Source: Lepus europaeus (Eukaryota; Chordata; Mammalia; Lagomorpha; Leporidae). Taken from it: a stretch of DNA of 64,000 nucleotides. Positions within the stretch are counted from its first letter, which is position 1; each line of letters opens with the position of its first letter. Of this stretch, positions 45,353 to 57,737 are shown in pieces. Where the stretch lies: assembly GCF_033115175.1 (NCBI RefSeq), contig NC_084834.1, positions 80,584,462-80,648,461 on the forward strand, read 5' to 3'. Both the position numbers and the translations under genes were made by a program. Below the pieces are notes generated by a model. The model ran no database searches, had not been told where the DNA came from, and saw only the letters and a list, made by a program, of their open reading frames with translations.

Positions 45353-46304
45353 TCTAAACTTTTATTTTTGTCATCATCTAAGTTTTTTGTTTGTGTGAGG
45401 TAATATATTTCTATATATATATTAGGAAACAGGATATGACTTGTGATGTGACATTGAATTAAAAGAAAAGGCATTGATTTTATATCTTCAGGTTCTTTAA
45501 GAACACAGATATAAGGCAGCCATTGGAAGAAAAATTGGCATTGATTGTGTTGAGGAAAATGGATTAACTTAATCATAGATCTTTCAGAAACCACTGAAAT
45601 TAACATGGAAAAGGGAAAAACAAGAAGTAGGAGGAGAATAAAAAGGAAGTAAGAGCAAAGTGGGGAATCTAAAGGAAGACATATATTCAGATTTGGTTTA
45701 TTCCAAACTTTCTGTGTCTTAAATTGTTTTTATTTGCGTTTAATGAAATGTCTGCTTTATTCATATGGCCTTGTCTCTGAAATCACCTTTTTCTTCACTC
45801 TCAAGAAGAGTGCCAGAGACTAGCCATATTTTGAGACCTACCTGAAGACCCTAAGAGGGAAAGACCGACTGAGTTCAGCCTGAATCAGGTTCATATCTCT
45901 GGTTCAAGAAGCAATCACTATAAGTGATTTTACATATATAGACATGACTAGAGGTGATGTATCACATAATATGGGAAAGAAATTGTCACAAAAATGAAAT
46001 AGATCACAGGTTGGGATAACATCACAAGATATGTATTTCATTGTTCTGAAATAATATTTCCTGGGAAAATCACAAATATTCATGTTATATGACTTCTTGC
46101 TAATGATGGTTCTAGTTGAGACTTCATCGAATAAGATGATTTGTTCACAAATGTGAAGTGCTTTGTAAGGAGAAGTAATGTCTCCTAGTATCTTGATTAT
46201 GACTAAATATGATTTAACACTTAATTCCTTTTATGATCAATTTTGACAGATCCTATAGGGCCATTATACTAGAGAACACTCTCCAGAGAAAGAGAACAAA
46301 TTGG
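45353..46304. other. Unassigned sequence
   Basis: No element seen. The 97-codon minus frame at 45313-45606 overlaps the CSINE tail and is not supported. A GATA/GACA-type imperfect repeat follows at 46315-46395. Confidence 0.45.
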
Positions 46305-46408
46305 TTAGGTAGTTGGTGGATAGATATATAGATAGGTAAACATATAGATGGATGATTGAAAGATGGATAAGCAGAGAAACAGACAGACAGATGTGTCTAT
46401 TTTTCATA

Positions 46409-46742
46409 AAGAGTTATTTATTTATATAAAAGGCAGTTGCAGTGAGAGAAAAGGAGAGAGAGAATGAGAAAGAGAGAATTTTCAATCCACCAGTTTATCA
46501 CCGAATTGGCAGCAATAGCTTGGGCTGGACCAGGCCTAGTCCAGAAACCAGGAATTTCATTCTGGTTTCCCACATTGATGCCATCAGGCCAAAGACTTGA
46601 GTCATCCTTTGCTGCTTTCCTAGGTGCAGCATTAGCAGAGAGTTGGATCAGAAGCAGAGCATCCAGGATTTGAACTGGCTCTCTTATGGATTGCTAGCTC
46701 TGCAGGTGGAGGGTTAGCCCACTGTACTACAATACCAGTCCC
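46409..46742 (-). repeat. CSINE with TSD
   Basis: Antisense: AAAGGCAGTTGCAGTGAG, GA tract, GCTGCTTTCCTAGGTGC, GAGGGTTAGCCCACTGTAC. AGATGTGTCTATTTT and AGATGTCTATTTT flank it, a TSD with one small gap. Confidence 0.87.
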
Positions 46743-46927
46743 AGATGTCTATTTTGAGTTGGTTTATTCAACTGTGAGGTTGGTGGCTGGCAAGTCCTAA
46801 TCTTTAGGGAAAGCTGGCTGAGTAGAAACTCTGGTAGGAGTTTATCAAGTAGAATTCCACTATTTTTTTTCACAAACATTAGTCTTTTATCATAAGTATA
46901 TCAAGTTATTGGATAACAATCATCCCA

Positions 46928-47262
46928 TTGGCCAGTGCTGTGGCTCAGCGGGTTAACTTCCTGGCCTAAAGTGCAGGCATACCATATGGGCACCAGTTCA
47001 AGACCTGGCTGCTTCACTTCCAATCCTGCTCTCTGCTATGGCCTGGGAAATTAGTAGAAGATGGCCCAAGTCTTTGGGCCCCTGCATCCGCATGGGAGAC
47101 CTGGAAGAAGCTCCTGGCTCCTGGCTTCTGATCGGCACAGCTCCGGTTGTTGCAGCCAACTGGGGAGTGAACCATCTGATTGAAGACCTCTCTCTCTTTC
47201 TGCCTCTCCTCTCTCTGTGTAACTCTGACTTTCAAATAAATAAATAAATCTTTTAAAAAAAG
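46928..47262 (+). repeat. CSINE with TSD
   Basis: Sense, well preserved: CAGTGCTGTGGCTCAGCGGG (box A), CCATATGGGCACCAGTTC, GATGGCCCAAGTCTTTGGGC, GGAAGAAGCTCCTGGCTCC, TCAAATAAATAAATAAATC. AATCATCCCATT and AATCATTCTATT are diverged TSD copies. Confidence 0.93.
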
Positions 47263-47409
47263 AATCATTCTATTATGGAGAATAGTCTGCTTTACTTAGA
47301 GGCAATTGATTACCAATGTTAACCACATCTTTAGGAATATATATACAAGACAAAACCTAGGTAAAAGTTTGAGAGCTGAGAGTTAAAATATTTCCATTGC
47401 ATTGTACAG

Positions 47410-47730
47410 TTTCTTTTTTAATTATTTATTTGCAAGGCAGAGTTACAGAGAAGCAGGGACACACACATACACGCACACACATACACATCTTCCACTAGAT
47501 CTGTAACAGCTGGATCTAGGCCATGCCAAAATCAGGAGCCCAGAATTCCATCTGGGTCTCACATGTGGGTGGCAGCAGCTTGAGCACTTTTTCCATCTTC
47601 AGCTTCTTTCCCAGGTGCATTAGCAAAAAGAAGTGTTGGAAGCAGAGCAATTGGTACTGAACTGCCACTCACATGGGATACTGCTATTGTGCGCAGTGGT
47701 TTAACCCACTGCACTATTACCAGGGCTCCT
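47410..47730 (-). repeat. CSINE with a (CA)n replacing its GA tract
   Basis: Antisense: TTATTTATTTGCAAGGCAGAG, an ACACACACATACACGCAC tract (47458-47485), CCAGGTGCATTAGCAAAAAG, ACTGCACTATTACCAGGGC. Confidence 0.87.
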
Positions 47731-48570
47731 CTATTGAATTGTTAACAGTGCAAAATTATTAATATCAATTATATGACATCTTCTTTAAATGGTTTGTAGT
47801 TGGTAATGTTTGTGTACTTATCATTTAAAAATTCAATCTTGGGTACTGAATATGAATGTGTAATATCAAATCTATTACATAAAATCAACATTTTATCAAG
47901 TACATGAAAAGTTTTTATCTATAAAATGAGTTCTAACTTTTTGATTTGTTGAAGAGAATGAATAAAGTAGTATGTAAAGTTCTCAAGCCTCAATTACCTT
48001 AAGTTGATTAGAAGAACATACTTCTGTTTGTTGGTACTATACTTCATGCTTCCATCTAAGGCACCCTCAAATTAGCTGAACTTTACAACAACAGAGAAAG
48101 GGCATTTATATTCATGCTATATTACAGTTATTTTTGGAATCGAGATGCTGAAAGTGTGAAGATCCAAAGTATTCCTTTTCTAAGACTCCTTCTTTTAAGC
48201 TAATTTTATTGCATCACATTCATATGAAATCTCTAGTGCCTTTTTCTGTTGATTTTTACTCTGTACTCACTACAGCATAATTCTCAAAAAGAGGAGAAAG
48301 GAAAAAAATATGGGCTACAGGTTTTTCAATTTTATGTCTAGACCAGGGAGAGAACTCTACATGCAGAATTCCAGGTTGCACATTTAATAAATATGAATGC
48401 TGAGCACACATGACTAGAGTTTGCTGTACCAATCAAATAAAAGACATAAAATGTTAATGAAACATTTAATGGTCTACATAATCATTATTGTACTGCATAG
48501 TAATTAGGTATAAAATTGTAAGCAACTCACATGAAGGTCAATAATCAGTGCATTTTGTGACAGTTTGAGT
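47731..48570. other. Unassigned AT-rich sequence
   Basis: Nothing recognised; it is the 3' flank of the large L1. Confidence 0.45.
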
Positions 48571-49489
48571 TCATATGCTGTACTTTTTCCCAATATTCTT
48601 TTCTTTAATTTTCATTCTATTTATTTTTCATACTTTTTAATTTTAATATTTGATTAGTTTTAACAGATTCAAGGTGATTTGTAGATATGTCTAAGTACAT
48701 AAAGATATTCCTTTCCTAATTCCCTCAATTCCTCCTCCTCTCTCCTTTCCACCCCTTTACTTCTCCCTTTGTCTTTTTTTAATTTAATGAGATAACATAT
48801 TTTAAAATTACATTGTAGTAAAAAGGCTTATTACTTCACTGAATATGGAGTTTAACCAGCAAAAAGCAAAAGACTCTAGTTTAGCGGGAATATATACAAC
48901 AGCTATAAACAATAATTGGATGGAAAAATGACCATTTCACTCATATACGGTAAATTTAAAAAAAAATGGATGATCAAACTATAGTTTTATAGCATTCTGA
49001 ACCATTGGTTTGAAGAGGTATAACACAAAGTTTTATAAAGCTGTACTTGTAAAAATACTGAACCACACACTCATTTCTTTCTTTCTGTTTGTTAAGTTTT
49101 ATCTCCCAGGTATAAGAGAGAATATCTAGTATTTAACATTCAGGCTCCTGCTTATTTCACTCAATGTGATGTTCCCAATTGCATCCATTTTGCTGCAAAT
49201 GGTAGAATTTCAAAGCTTTCGTAGCTGAATAATCTTGTATTGTGTCTATATGGTGCATTTTCTTTATCCATTCAACTGGTTATGGACAACCATGTTTGGT
49301 TCCAAATTTTAGCTATTGTGAACAGTGCTGCTATAAGCATAGTGATGCAGGTTTTTCTCTGATAAAATGTGTTTAAGTCTTCTGGATATATACCCTATAA
49401 ATACTGTGTGCTACCAATTGTGCCACTGGAGCATCCGGATATACACCCAGTAATGGGATTCCTGAGTCACATGGAAAATCTATTTGAGG

Positions 49490-49808
49490 TTATTTATTTA
49501 TTTATTTATTTGACAGATAGAGTTAGGCAGAGAGAGAGAGATAGAGAGAAAGGTCTTCCTTCTTTTAGTTCACTCCCCAAATGGCCACTAGAGCCAGAGC
49601 TGTGCCAATCCGAAGCCAGGAGCCAGGTGCTTCCTCCTGGTCTCCCATGTGGGTGCAGGGCCCAAGGATTTGGGTCATCCTCCACTGCCTTCCCGGGCCA
49701 CAGCAGGGAGCTGGATTGGAAGAGGAGCAGCTGGGACTAGATCCCGGCACCCATATGGGATGCCGGTGTTGCAGGCAGAGGATTAACCAAGTGAGCCACG
49801 GCTCTGGC
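49490..49808 (-). repeat. CSINE inside the L1
   Basis: (TTTA)n, GACAGATAGAGTTAGGCAG, GGTCTCCCATGTGGGTGCAGG, CCACAGCAGGGAGCTGG, GATTAACCAAGTGAGCC head. No clean TSD with the L1 flanks, so some adjoining L1 may be lost. Confidence 0.92.
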
Positions 49809-51301
49809 CCTGTCCCATTTTGTTCTATGTCTCTTCACTCTACTGATGGTGTCTTTTGCTGTGTAAACGTTTCTGGGTTTGGTATAGTCCTGTTTGTTTA
49901 GTTTTGCTTTTGTTGTCTTTTGCTTTATGGGTCTTGTCCAAGAACTCATCCCCTACACTAATATCTTGAGGTGTTTCCCCTATATTTTCTTCCCACAACT
50001 TCATAGTCTCTTGTCTTTCAGTGTCTGATTCACCCAGAGTTAATTTTTGTATATGGATCAAATTTCAAATTTCATTCTTCTGCATGTATATATCCAACTT
50101 TGCAAGCACTGTTGGTTGAAGAAATTATCCTTATTCCACTGTATGATTTTAGAACTTTGTTGAAAATTAGTTGGCCATATGTACATGGATTAAATTTTGG
50201 GCTCTCTATTCTGTTCCTTTGATGTATATACTTGGGCCAATGCCAAGCTATTTTAGTTACTATAGCTTTGTAGTATGTTTTGAAATCAGGTATTCTGATG
50301 TGTCCAGCTTGGTTTTTCTTGCTCAGGAATGCTTTGGCTACTTGGCGTCTTTTGCGAATCTGTATGAATTTTAGGATTGTTTTTCCTAACTGTAAAAAAT
50401 ATCATTGGTATTTTAATAGGGGTTTGATTGAGTCTGTAAATTACTTAAGGTAGTATAGACATTATAATGATATTGATTCTTCCAATCCATGAACAAGGAA
50501 TATCTTTTCTTTTTTTTTTTGTGCTTGTGTCTGATGATTTCTTTCATTAATGTTTTATAATTTTCATTTTAGAGATTTTTCACTTCTTTGATTAAGTTTA
50601 TTTCCCAGTATTTTTATTATTTTGTGGTTATTGTGAATTGGATTTCTTTCTAGGCTTCCCTTTCTGTGAATTCAACATTAGCATACAAAAGGCTACTGTT
50701 TTCTGTATGCTTATTTTTAAACCTTCAAATTTACTGAATTGTTTTACCAAAACTAGCAGCATTTTGGTGGCATGTTTAGGATTTTCTATGTAAAACACCA
50801 TATCATCTGCAAATATGGATAATTTGGCTTCCTCTTTTACAATTTTCATGTGCTTTCTTTCTTCCTCCTTCCTACTTGCTCTTGCTGAATCTCCCAGTGC
50901 TATATAGAATAAGAGTGGAAAAGCGGACAATCTTGTCTTGTTCTAGGTCATAGAGGAAATGCTTTCAGCTTTTCTCATTCAGTATGATATTGGCTGTTAG
51001 TTTGTCATATATAGCCTCTATAATTTTGAGAAATATTCCTTCTATACCTAATTCATGAATCTTATCAAATGCTTTCTCTGCATCTATTGAGATGGCCATA
51101 TAGTTTTTGTTCTTCATTCTACTGATGTGAATTATGATCTTTATTGATTTGTGAGTGTTGAGCTATCCTTGCATTTCTGAGATAAATTCCACTTGATCAT
51201 AATAATGTTTTTGATGTGGTTTTGGGTTTGATTTGCTAATATTTTGTTGAGAATATTTGCATCTATGGTCATTAAGTATATGGGTCTGTAGTTTTCATTT
51301 C

Positions 51302-51647
51302 TTTTTTTTTTTTTTTTTTTGACAGGCAGAGTGGACAGTGAGAGAGAGAGACAGAGAGAAAGGTCTTCCTTTGCCGTTGGTTCACCCTTCAATGGCCGCT
51401 GCGGCTGGCGTGCTGCGGCCTGCGCACCGCGCTGATCCGATGGCAGCAGCCAGGTGCTTATCCTGGTCTCCCATGGGGTGCAGGGCCCAAGTACTTGGGC
51501 CATCCTCCGCTGCACTCCTTGGCCACAGCAGAGAGCTGGCCTGGAAGAGGGGCAACCGGGACAGAATCCGGTGCCCGACCGGGACTAGAACCCGGTGTGC
51601 CGGTGCCGCTAGGCAGAGGATTAGCCTATTGAGCAGTGGCGCCGGCC
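51302..51647 (-). repeat. Young CSINE inside the L1, 15-bp TSD
   Basis: T19, GACAGGCAGAGTGGACAG, GCCGACCGGGACTAGAACC-type box B region, GTGGCGCCGGCC. TGTAGTTTTCATTTC lies at 51287-51301 and 51648-51662. CpG-rich. It lies within the RT coding part of the L1, so it is later than the L1. Confidence 0.97.
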
Positions 51648-53426
51648 TGTAGTTTTCATTTCATGTCTTCTGTTTCTTTGGTTTTGGTATCAAATTAATG
51701 CTGACCTAATAAAAAGAGTTTGGCAGAATTGCATCCTGTCCAATATTTTGTAATAGTTTGAAGAGTTGGAGTTACTTCCTCTTTGCTTCTTTTATTCAGT
51801 AGTAAAGCTATCAGGTCTTATAATTTCCTTGATAGAAGACTTTTGATTACTGCTTCAATATCATTACTTGTTATGGGTCTGTTAGATTGCCTTATATCTT
51901 TTTGATCTAATCTTGCTAGATTTTATGAATCAAAAATTTATCCATTTCATTGAGGATTTCTAGTTTATTAGCATGCAGTTCTTCATAGTAGTTTCTTATG
52001 ATCCTTTATACTTCAATGGTGTCAGTTGTGATTTCTCCTTTTTCATCTCTAATTTTGTTTGAATTCTTTTTCTATTTTGTTTTGTTAGTCTGCCTAGAGG
52101 TGCATCTATTTTATCTTCTCAAAAACCAACTTTTTGTTTTGATGATATTTTGTATTTTTTGGTTTCAGTTTCATTTATTTCTGCTCTGATACTTATTATT
52201 TCTCTCCCTCTACCGAGTTTGAGTTTGGTTTGTTCTTGTTCTTCTAAGTCAAGATGCATCCTTAGATTTTTAATTTTTATAATGTAAGCATTTAATTCTA
52301 TATACTTCAGTGAATTTTCTTTAGCTGTGTTCCACAGGTTTTGATATGCTGTGTTTCTGTGTACATTTATTTCAAGAAAGCCTTTTATTTCATTTTTAAT
52401 TTCTTCAATGACCCTTTGATCATTCAGTAGTATGCTTTTTAATTTCTCAGTGTTTATAAGTGTTCTATTCTTCTTCTTGTTGTTGATTTCTAGTTTTATT
52501 GGCTAATGATCTGAGAAGATACATGGACTGATTTAAAATCTTTTCAAATTCTCTGGAACTTGCTCTGTGGCCTAATATGTGGTCTACACTAGAAAATGTC
52601 CCATGTCTTACAAGGTGACTACAAGGTATACAAGAGAATTTACTGTGGAGGATATGAGTCCAGAGAGTTGGAATGCAGGTGGTTTCTTTGTTTTGTCCAC
52701 TGGGTAGATTCCAGTGGTACCAAGAAATTTAGAATGAATTGTGACAGTCCTGATTTAGCAGGGTTTGGCTGGGTCATTACTCCAATCCCCCAGGTTGGGA
52801 GGGAATATTTTTATGGATTGCTTCTGGTGTTAGTGCCCAGAAGCTAAAGTGAATTCCCCTTGTTCATGTAGAGTATATCAGTTTAGCTCTAGAGCTAATG
52901 ACCAAATACTCTCATAGTTGCAGGATGCAGGGGATCTGTGTTTGCCCCACATGTTGTCCTGATTTGACTATGATGCTGGTTGGAGGAAAGAGGCACAATA
53001 TGTGGGAGTAGGAGAAGGGAAAGGAGAAAGATGATTTCCCTGTTCCAAGCCTTAGTTTTTCAGACCATATCTATCCAGTCTGTAATAAAAGTCAGTGGTT
53101 GACTGTGGAATTCCTATTCAGCTAGAATTATGAGCAGTGGAGTGCACAGTGATTTCTTCCTATCTTGGAATGTTAAGTTGGTAGCTCACAGCCAGCAGTG
53201 GGTTGCACCACGTGACTAGCTACAGAATTCTCTGTCTTCTTTTCTCTTGTTTCATGCATCTTTATTGGTTGTCTTTTTCTTTTTTCTTTTATTTCTTCAT
53301 TGAAAACTTTCCATCAGTCAGGCCCCTGGAAATACAGTCCTTCCTTTGTTCTTTTCATATCCCAGAGCAGCTTAAGTTAGTGTGTTTATAACTTATTCAG
53401 CCATCTTGGATCTCCTCATATGCTGT

Positions 53427-53998
53427 CTTGACAGCCCCTTTTCTAGTGGTGTGACGATAGTCTACTGAAGTAATGCTGGAATTTTGGTCATTCATCTGTT
53501 AAAAGCAATTAGTATTTCAGATCACTTGAAGAAAAGGTAAGAATACTCAAGAAAAGGGATAAGGAGGTAGTTTACAATCTGTTAATATGTATAAAGTTGA
53601 TTAAATGAAATACATAGTGTTTGACTTAATTTTTGGTTTTACAATTATTTTTAAATATTATATTTTGGGTTATTTTCCAGAATATAAACAGAAATAATCC
53701 AAGACTTTCCCCAGCCCTATATGTTGTTGACTTTCTCTGTCTCTTTCTCTCAGAGAAAAAAATACCTTATGTGCTAGATTCTCCTATGTGTTCATTTCCT
53801 ATTAATGTCCTTTACTGGATCATCAACCCAGTATTTTCACAAGTAATCAAGTGATTGGATTGCTTACAGGGAGGAAGAATAGGCTTGCACTGTGGAAATA
53901 TAATGGTCCCATGGTAAAATAAATGTCACAATAGAATCAGTTTGTTAAGAATCAATATGTTAAGAATAGGGGAATTACATTGGGGTTGAGTTAGGGTT
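53427..53998. other. Unassigned sequence
   Basis: Nothing recognised; the 73-codon frame at 53633-53854 has no motif. Confidence 0.4.
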
Positions 53999-54342
53999 AA
54001 TATTGTGTCCCAGTGATTGTAGCCATTGCTGCCTGCAGTGCTGGCATTGTGTATGAACAGTGTTTCAAGTCCCAGCTACTCCACTTCCTATTCAGCTCCC
54101 TGATAATGCTCCTGGGAAAGCAGCAGAAGATGGCCTGAATATTTTGGTCCCTGACATCCACATGGGATACCTGGATGGAGTTCCAGACTTTTAGTTTCAA
54201 CCTGGCCCAGCTCTAGCTGTTAGGGCCATTTGGAGAATGAACCAGTGAATGGAAAATTTCTCTCTCTCTCTCTCTTTACCTCTCTCTATTTGTAACTCTG
54301 CCTTATCAAATGAATAAATACATCTTAAAAAAAAGGAAAAAA
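53999..54342 (+). repeat. CSINE
   Basis: Sense: GTGTCCCAGTGATTGTAGCC, GCTCCCTGATAATGCTCC, GCAGCAGAAGATGGCC, GGAGAATGAACCAGTG, CT tract, TCAAATGAATAAATACATC then A8. Confidence 0.88.
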
Positions 54343-54689
54343 AATGTTTAGCACAGGAGCCACTTATGAGCCTTAAAATGAATGGAAATATTGTGAAAAA
54401 GTGCTCTAGGGATAGAATTGAGTAAGGAATAAGCTGGATGAAGAACTTGAAGTAGGTTTTTAAGCCCTGCTCAAGCAACATTAATCATGAGGCTGTTAGA
54501 TTGAAGCTTCTGTGGACATCAACATAGACGTTCCCCTGACTTAAGAGAAACCATCTTAGAGGAAAGTCTCAGAGGCTGGGATGAAAATCAGAGGACACTG
54601 ATTGCTTCTCTCTTGGTTTCCTGACCCAGCAAAGCAAGTTTTCTTTTGGAATTAAGAGCTTGTTCAGGGAGGGTCAGCTATCAATTCTT

Positions 54690-55010
54690 CTTCTTCTTTT
54701 TTTTTTTTTTGAAATTTTTTATTGATAGTACAGATTTTATGCATGCCATAGCTTCAGTTCCAAGAAGACAATTGTACTTCCCTCATTCCCTTGCCAGTCT
54801 CAAAAAGACAGACATCATATGGTTTCTCTGATATGTGGCAATTAATACGCATTACCAAAAAATGTATAAGAATGTAAGAATGAAATGATCATTTGGGGAT
54901 ATGATTTTTTTTTAAGTCCTTGTTTATACTCCTGTGGAATTGTGGTCTTCCTACTTTTATTTCTTGAATATTATCCTTAGTGGTAAATTAAACCTGTGAA
55001 TATGAATGGA
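54690..55010. mobile_element. L1 3' end with 5' inversion (twin-priming shape)
   Basis: T13 at 54699-54711, then antisense L1 3'UTR (about 54712-54789), joined to sense ORF2-end sequence (about 54790-55010: CCAGTCTCAAAAAGACAG, GGTTTCTCTGATATGTGGC, which parallels 20870-20920). Order and strands fit a minus-strand insertion whose 5' part was inverted. Confidence 0.55.
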
Positions 55011-55142
55011 TTAAAATGATGGCAAGGGAACCCATCAATTGTTGAATGGGAGATAGTTGGGAGCTGCATCATCAAACTGGAGTTAAAGCACGCTACAATT
55101 CTCTTGTTTTCTTCTGGATAGCCATCTTGTGGAGGCTACTTC

Positions 55143-55506
55143 GTCTTCTTTTTTTTTTTTTTTTTTCTTTTTTGACAGGCAGAGTGGACAGTGAGAGAGA
55201 GAGAGAGAGACAGAGAGAAAGGTCTTCCTTTTCTGTTGGTTCACCCCCCAATGGCTGCTGTGGCCGGCGCACTGCGGCTGGTGCAATGCGCTGATCCGAA
55301 GCCAGGAGCCAGGTGCTTTTCCTGGTCTTCCATGCAGGTGCAGGGCCCAAGGACCTGGGCCATCGTCCTCTGCCTTCCTGGGCCACAGCAGAGAGCTGGA
55401 CTGGAAGAGGAGCGACCTGGACAGAATCCGGCTCCCCGACCGGGACTAGAACCCAGGGTGCCGGCACCGCAGGTGGAGGATTAGCCTAGTGAGTTGTGGC
55501 GCCGGC
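55143..55506 (-). repeat. Young CSINE with TSD
   Basis: GACAGGCAGAGTGGACAG, GTTCACCCCCCAATGGCTGC, ACCGGGACTAGAACCCAGG, GAGTTGTGGCGCCGGC. TGGAGGCTACTTC at 55130-55142 and 55507-55519 is the TSD. CpG-rich. Confidence 0.97.
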
Positions 55507-55519
55507 TGGAGGCTACTTC

Positions 55520-56450
55520 TAACAGTCTGATCTTTGCATTGATCTTTTCCCAAGATTCAGCCAACATATCTGGCAAGGAAAAAATGGTTTAAATGAAAGT
55601 GTGACCAGATGAGGGCAGAAAGAAAATGTAGTACATTCTGCATCGCATCCTTTTACCTCTTCTTATTCCCATTTTGATGATTTCCATTTTCTACTTAAGA
55701 AGGTAGCTAAAGGTAAGAGAGAAAGCTGTTTTCTCACCAGCCCGGGGCGAGTGAGAAGAAACTGGAAGAAGCCTCCACTTGTGTCTTAAACAAAGCATAA
55801 CACAGCAGCTTGCGTCAGGGGAAGATGAATATTTTCCAGCAACCAGGAATCCTCCATGTTCACTTTCAATGTTCATGTGGAAAAGAGTAGAAAATCACAT
55901 ATTTTCCTGCTCAAAATTTTCTTCCCACTGTGTCAATCTGCTTTCCCCTATATTCACTAGGAGAATTTGGACAATATCTCCTTTTGTTTTGGTCTATCAC
56001 TCTCAGCATCCTCCACCCCAGTGCTATTGCCCCCTCAGCAGGGCACATGCTGTACTGAGCCCATATTATGTTACTTTTCCTAGACCTTTGTTTAAACAAA
56101 AAACAAAAGCAAAAAAATCCTAAGCTTCCAACTAGGCTTATAATCCCTCCGATTTAAGTCAGTTTACAAAGAACTTGTTTAAAAATATACGATAATATCA
56201 ATCCAACTTTAATTGCTTTGGCATAGATAAATAACTACCTGCAAGGCAAACTTAAGAGGTTGACTGGCTTACCTTTATGGGAATCTAGATGTTGAGAGTT
56301 AAGTACTTCCCATTGTCTGGTCCCTTTCATCTGCTGTGGAAACCTGCTTAATTTTTCTTTTATTTCATCATCCTACTCCAGTTGACCCTCTCCTCATTAC
56401 AAAGACCTATTCTGTATTTGCTATATATCCCTAGGTAAATGTGAATCTCT
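55520..56450. other. Unassigned sequence
   Basis: The 114-codon frame at 55779-56123 has no recognisable domain and ends in a lysine-rich A tract. I do not call it. Confidence 0.45.
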
Positions 56451-56451
56451 A

Positions 56452-56456
<5 letters not shown>

Positions 56457-56486
<30 letters not shown>
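56457..56486 (+). repeat. (TA)n microsatellite
   Basis: Fifteen TA units immediately before an L1 fragment. Confidence 0.97.
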
Positions 56487-56487
<1 letters not shown>

Positions 56488-56494
56488 CTTATAA

Positions 56495-57170
56495 TTAGGA
56501 AGCATGTTTGAGAGGATGTGGAAAAAAATGAGCTGTTTTGGTGAGATTGTAAATTAGTACAGCCATTTTTGAAAAGATTATGGAGATTCCTCTAAAATTT
56601 AAAAATTTCAATCCAAATACTGGATATATAATCAGAGGAAATAAAATTAGCATGCATAAGAGACATCAGCATTTCCACATTTATAATACATGTATTCACA
56701 TTCGTCAAAATATGGAATCAACCTAAAGGTCCATTAGCAGAATATGAATGGATAAAAAAATGTGGCATACATAAATAATGCAATACTATTCAGCCTTAAA
56801 AATGGGGAAAGGCCTGTCATTTGCGACAACATAGGTGAACCTGGAAGATATTAAACTAAATAGAATAAGAAAAACAAGTACTACATGATCTGAGATGTAT
56901 GTGGAATCTGAAGAAGTCCAAGTCATGGAAGAAGGGAATAGAATGCTGATTTATAGGTGGTGGATGTTGGTGGGAATTGAAAGAAATTTCAAAGGGTACA
57001 AAGTTTCAATTAGACAGGAGAAGTAAGTTTTTTGAAATATAAACCATGGTGATTACAGTTAACAGTGTATTGTCTATTTCAAAATTCATAAAAGTAAATT
57101 TCAAATGTTCTCTCCACAAAAATAAGTGTTTGTGGCAATAGATATGTCACTTAACTTGATTTAAAATTAA
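56495..57170 (+). mobile_element. Old L1 3' end, sense
   Basis: GAGGATGTGGAAAAAAATG, AATTAGTACAGCC, GTGGCATACATAAATAATG, CAGCCTTAAAAATGGGG, GCGACAACATAGGTGAACC, CTACATGATCTGAGATG, then diverged 3'UTR. A (CT)n-(TA)n run follows at 57174-57204. Confidence 0.75.
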
Positions 57171-57173
57171 GCG

Positions 57174-57204
<31 letters not shown>

Positions 57205-57737
57205 ATTCTGTTTGTGACTGGCACATAATAATTATACATATTTGTGGGGTACAGTGAGAGATTTTGATACACGTATACAGTAAATAATAAATCAGGACAT
57301 ATAACAGCTTATGTATTTATTATTTATTAGTGGTGAGAGCATTCAAAATTCTCTCTTGTAGACATTTTGAAATATTAAATATAGTACTGTTATTTATAGT
57401 TGCTACTCTGCGATATACCAAACCTTATTCTCCCTACCTAATTGTAATGTGCATTTGTTGTAAAATCTCCCCTTTCCCCCATATCCCACTATCATCAGTC
57501 TCTGACAATCACTCTTATACTCCCTAGATCTACCAGACTATATTCTTTAGATTCCGTATATGAATCAGACCACATGGTATTTGTCTTTATTGCCTCATTC
57601 ATTTCACTTAACATAATTTTATGCAGTTCATCCATGTTGCTAAAATAATAGATTTGTTTTCATTTTTATTTTTTATTAAATTATTATTATTATTTTATTT
57701 TACAAGTAAGAATATTTATTTTTTTTCATTGCTGAAT
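57205..57737 (-). mobile_element. Old L1 3' end, antisense
   Basis: TTTGTGGGGTACAGTGAGAG, TTGATACACGTATACAGTA, TTGTAGACATTTTGAAATAT, TTCCGTATATGAATCAGACC, ATTTCACTTAACATAATTTT, TTCATCCATGTTGCTAAAAT are the complement of an L1 ORF2 end and 3'UTR. Tail-to-tail with the copy at 56495. Confidence 0.78.

Larger units (their letters stand above)
48582..53415 (-). mobile_element. Large antisense L1, TSD-bounded, internally deleted
   Basis: TCATATGCTGT occurs at 48571-48581 and 53416-53426, a perfect 11-bp TSD. The 5' end (right) starts with GAGATCCAAGATGGCTG, the usual L1 start. 53400-52640 looks like 5'UTR. From about 52600 leftward it is ORF2, entered within the endonuclease-RT linker. RT words are visible: [12 protein letters not shown] (51141-51290) and IFADDMVFYIEN (50628-50930), the latter the catalytic FADD box. 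48600-49480 is the ORF2 end and 3'UTR. ORF1 and the ORF2 N-terminus are absent. Two CSINEs (49490-49808, 51302-51647) lie inside. All frames are broken. Confidence 0.88.

Noticed and set aside
55779..56123. 114-codon plus-strand frame.
   Set aside because: No motif, a lysine-rich end in an A-rich run and no support from context. Left as unassigned.
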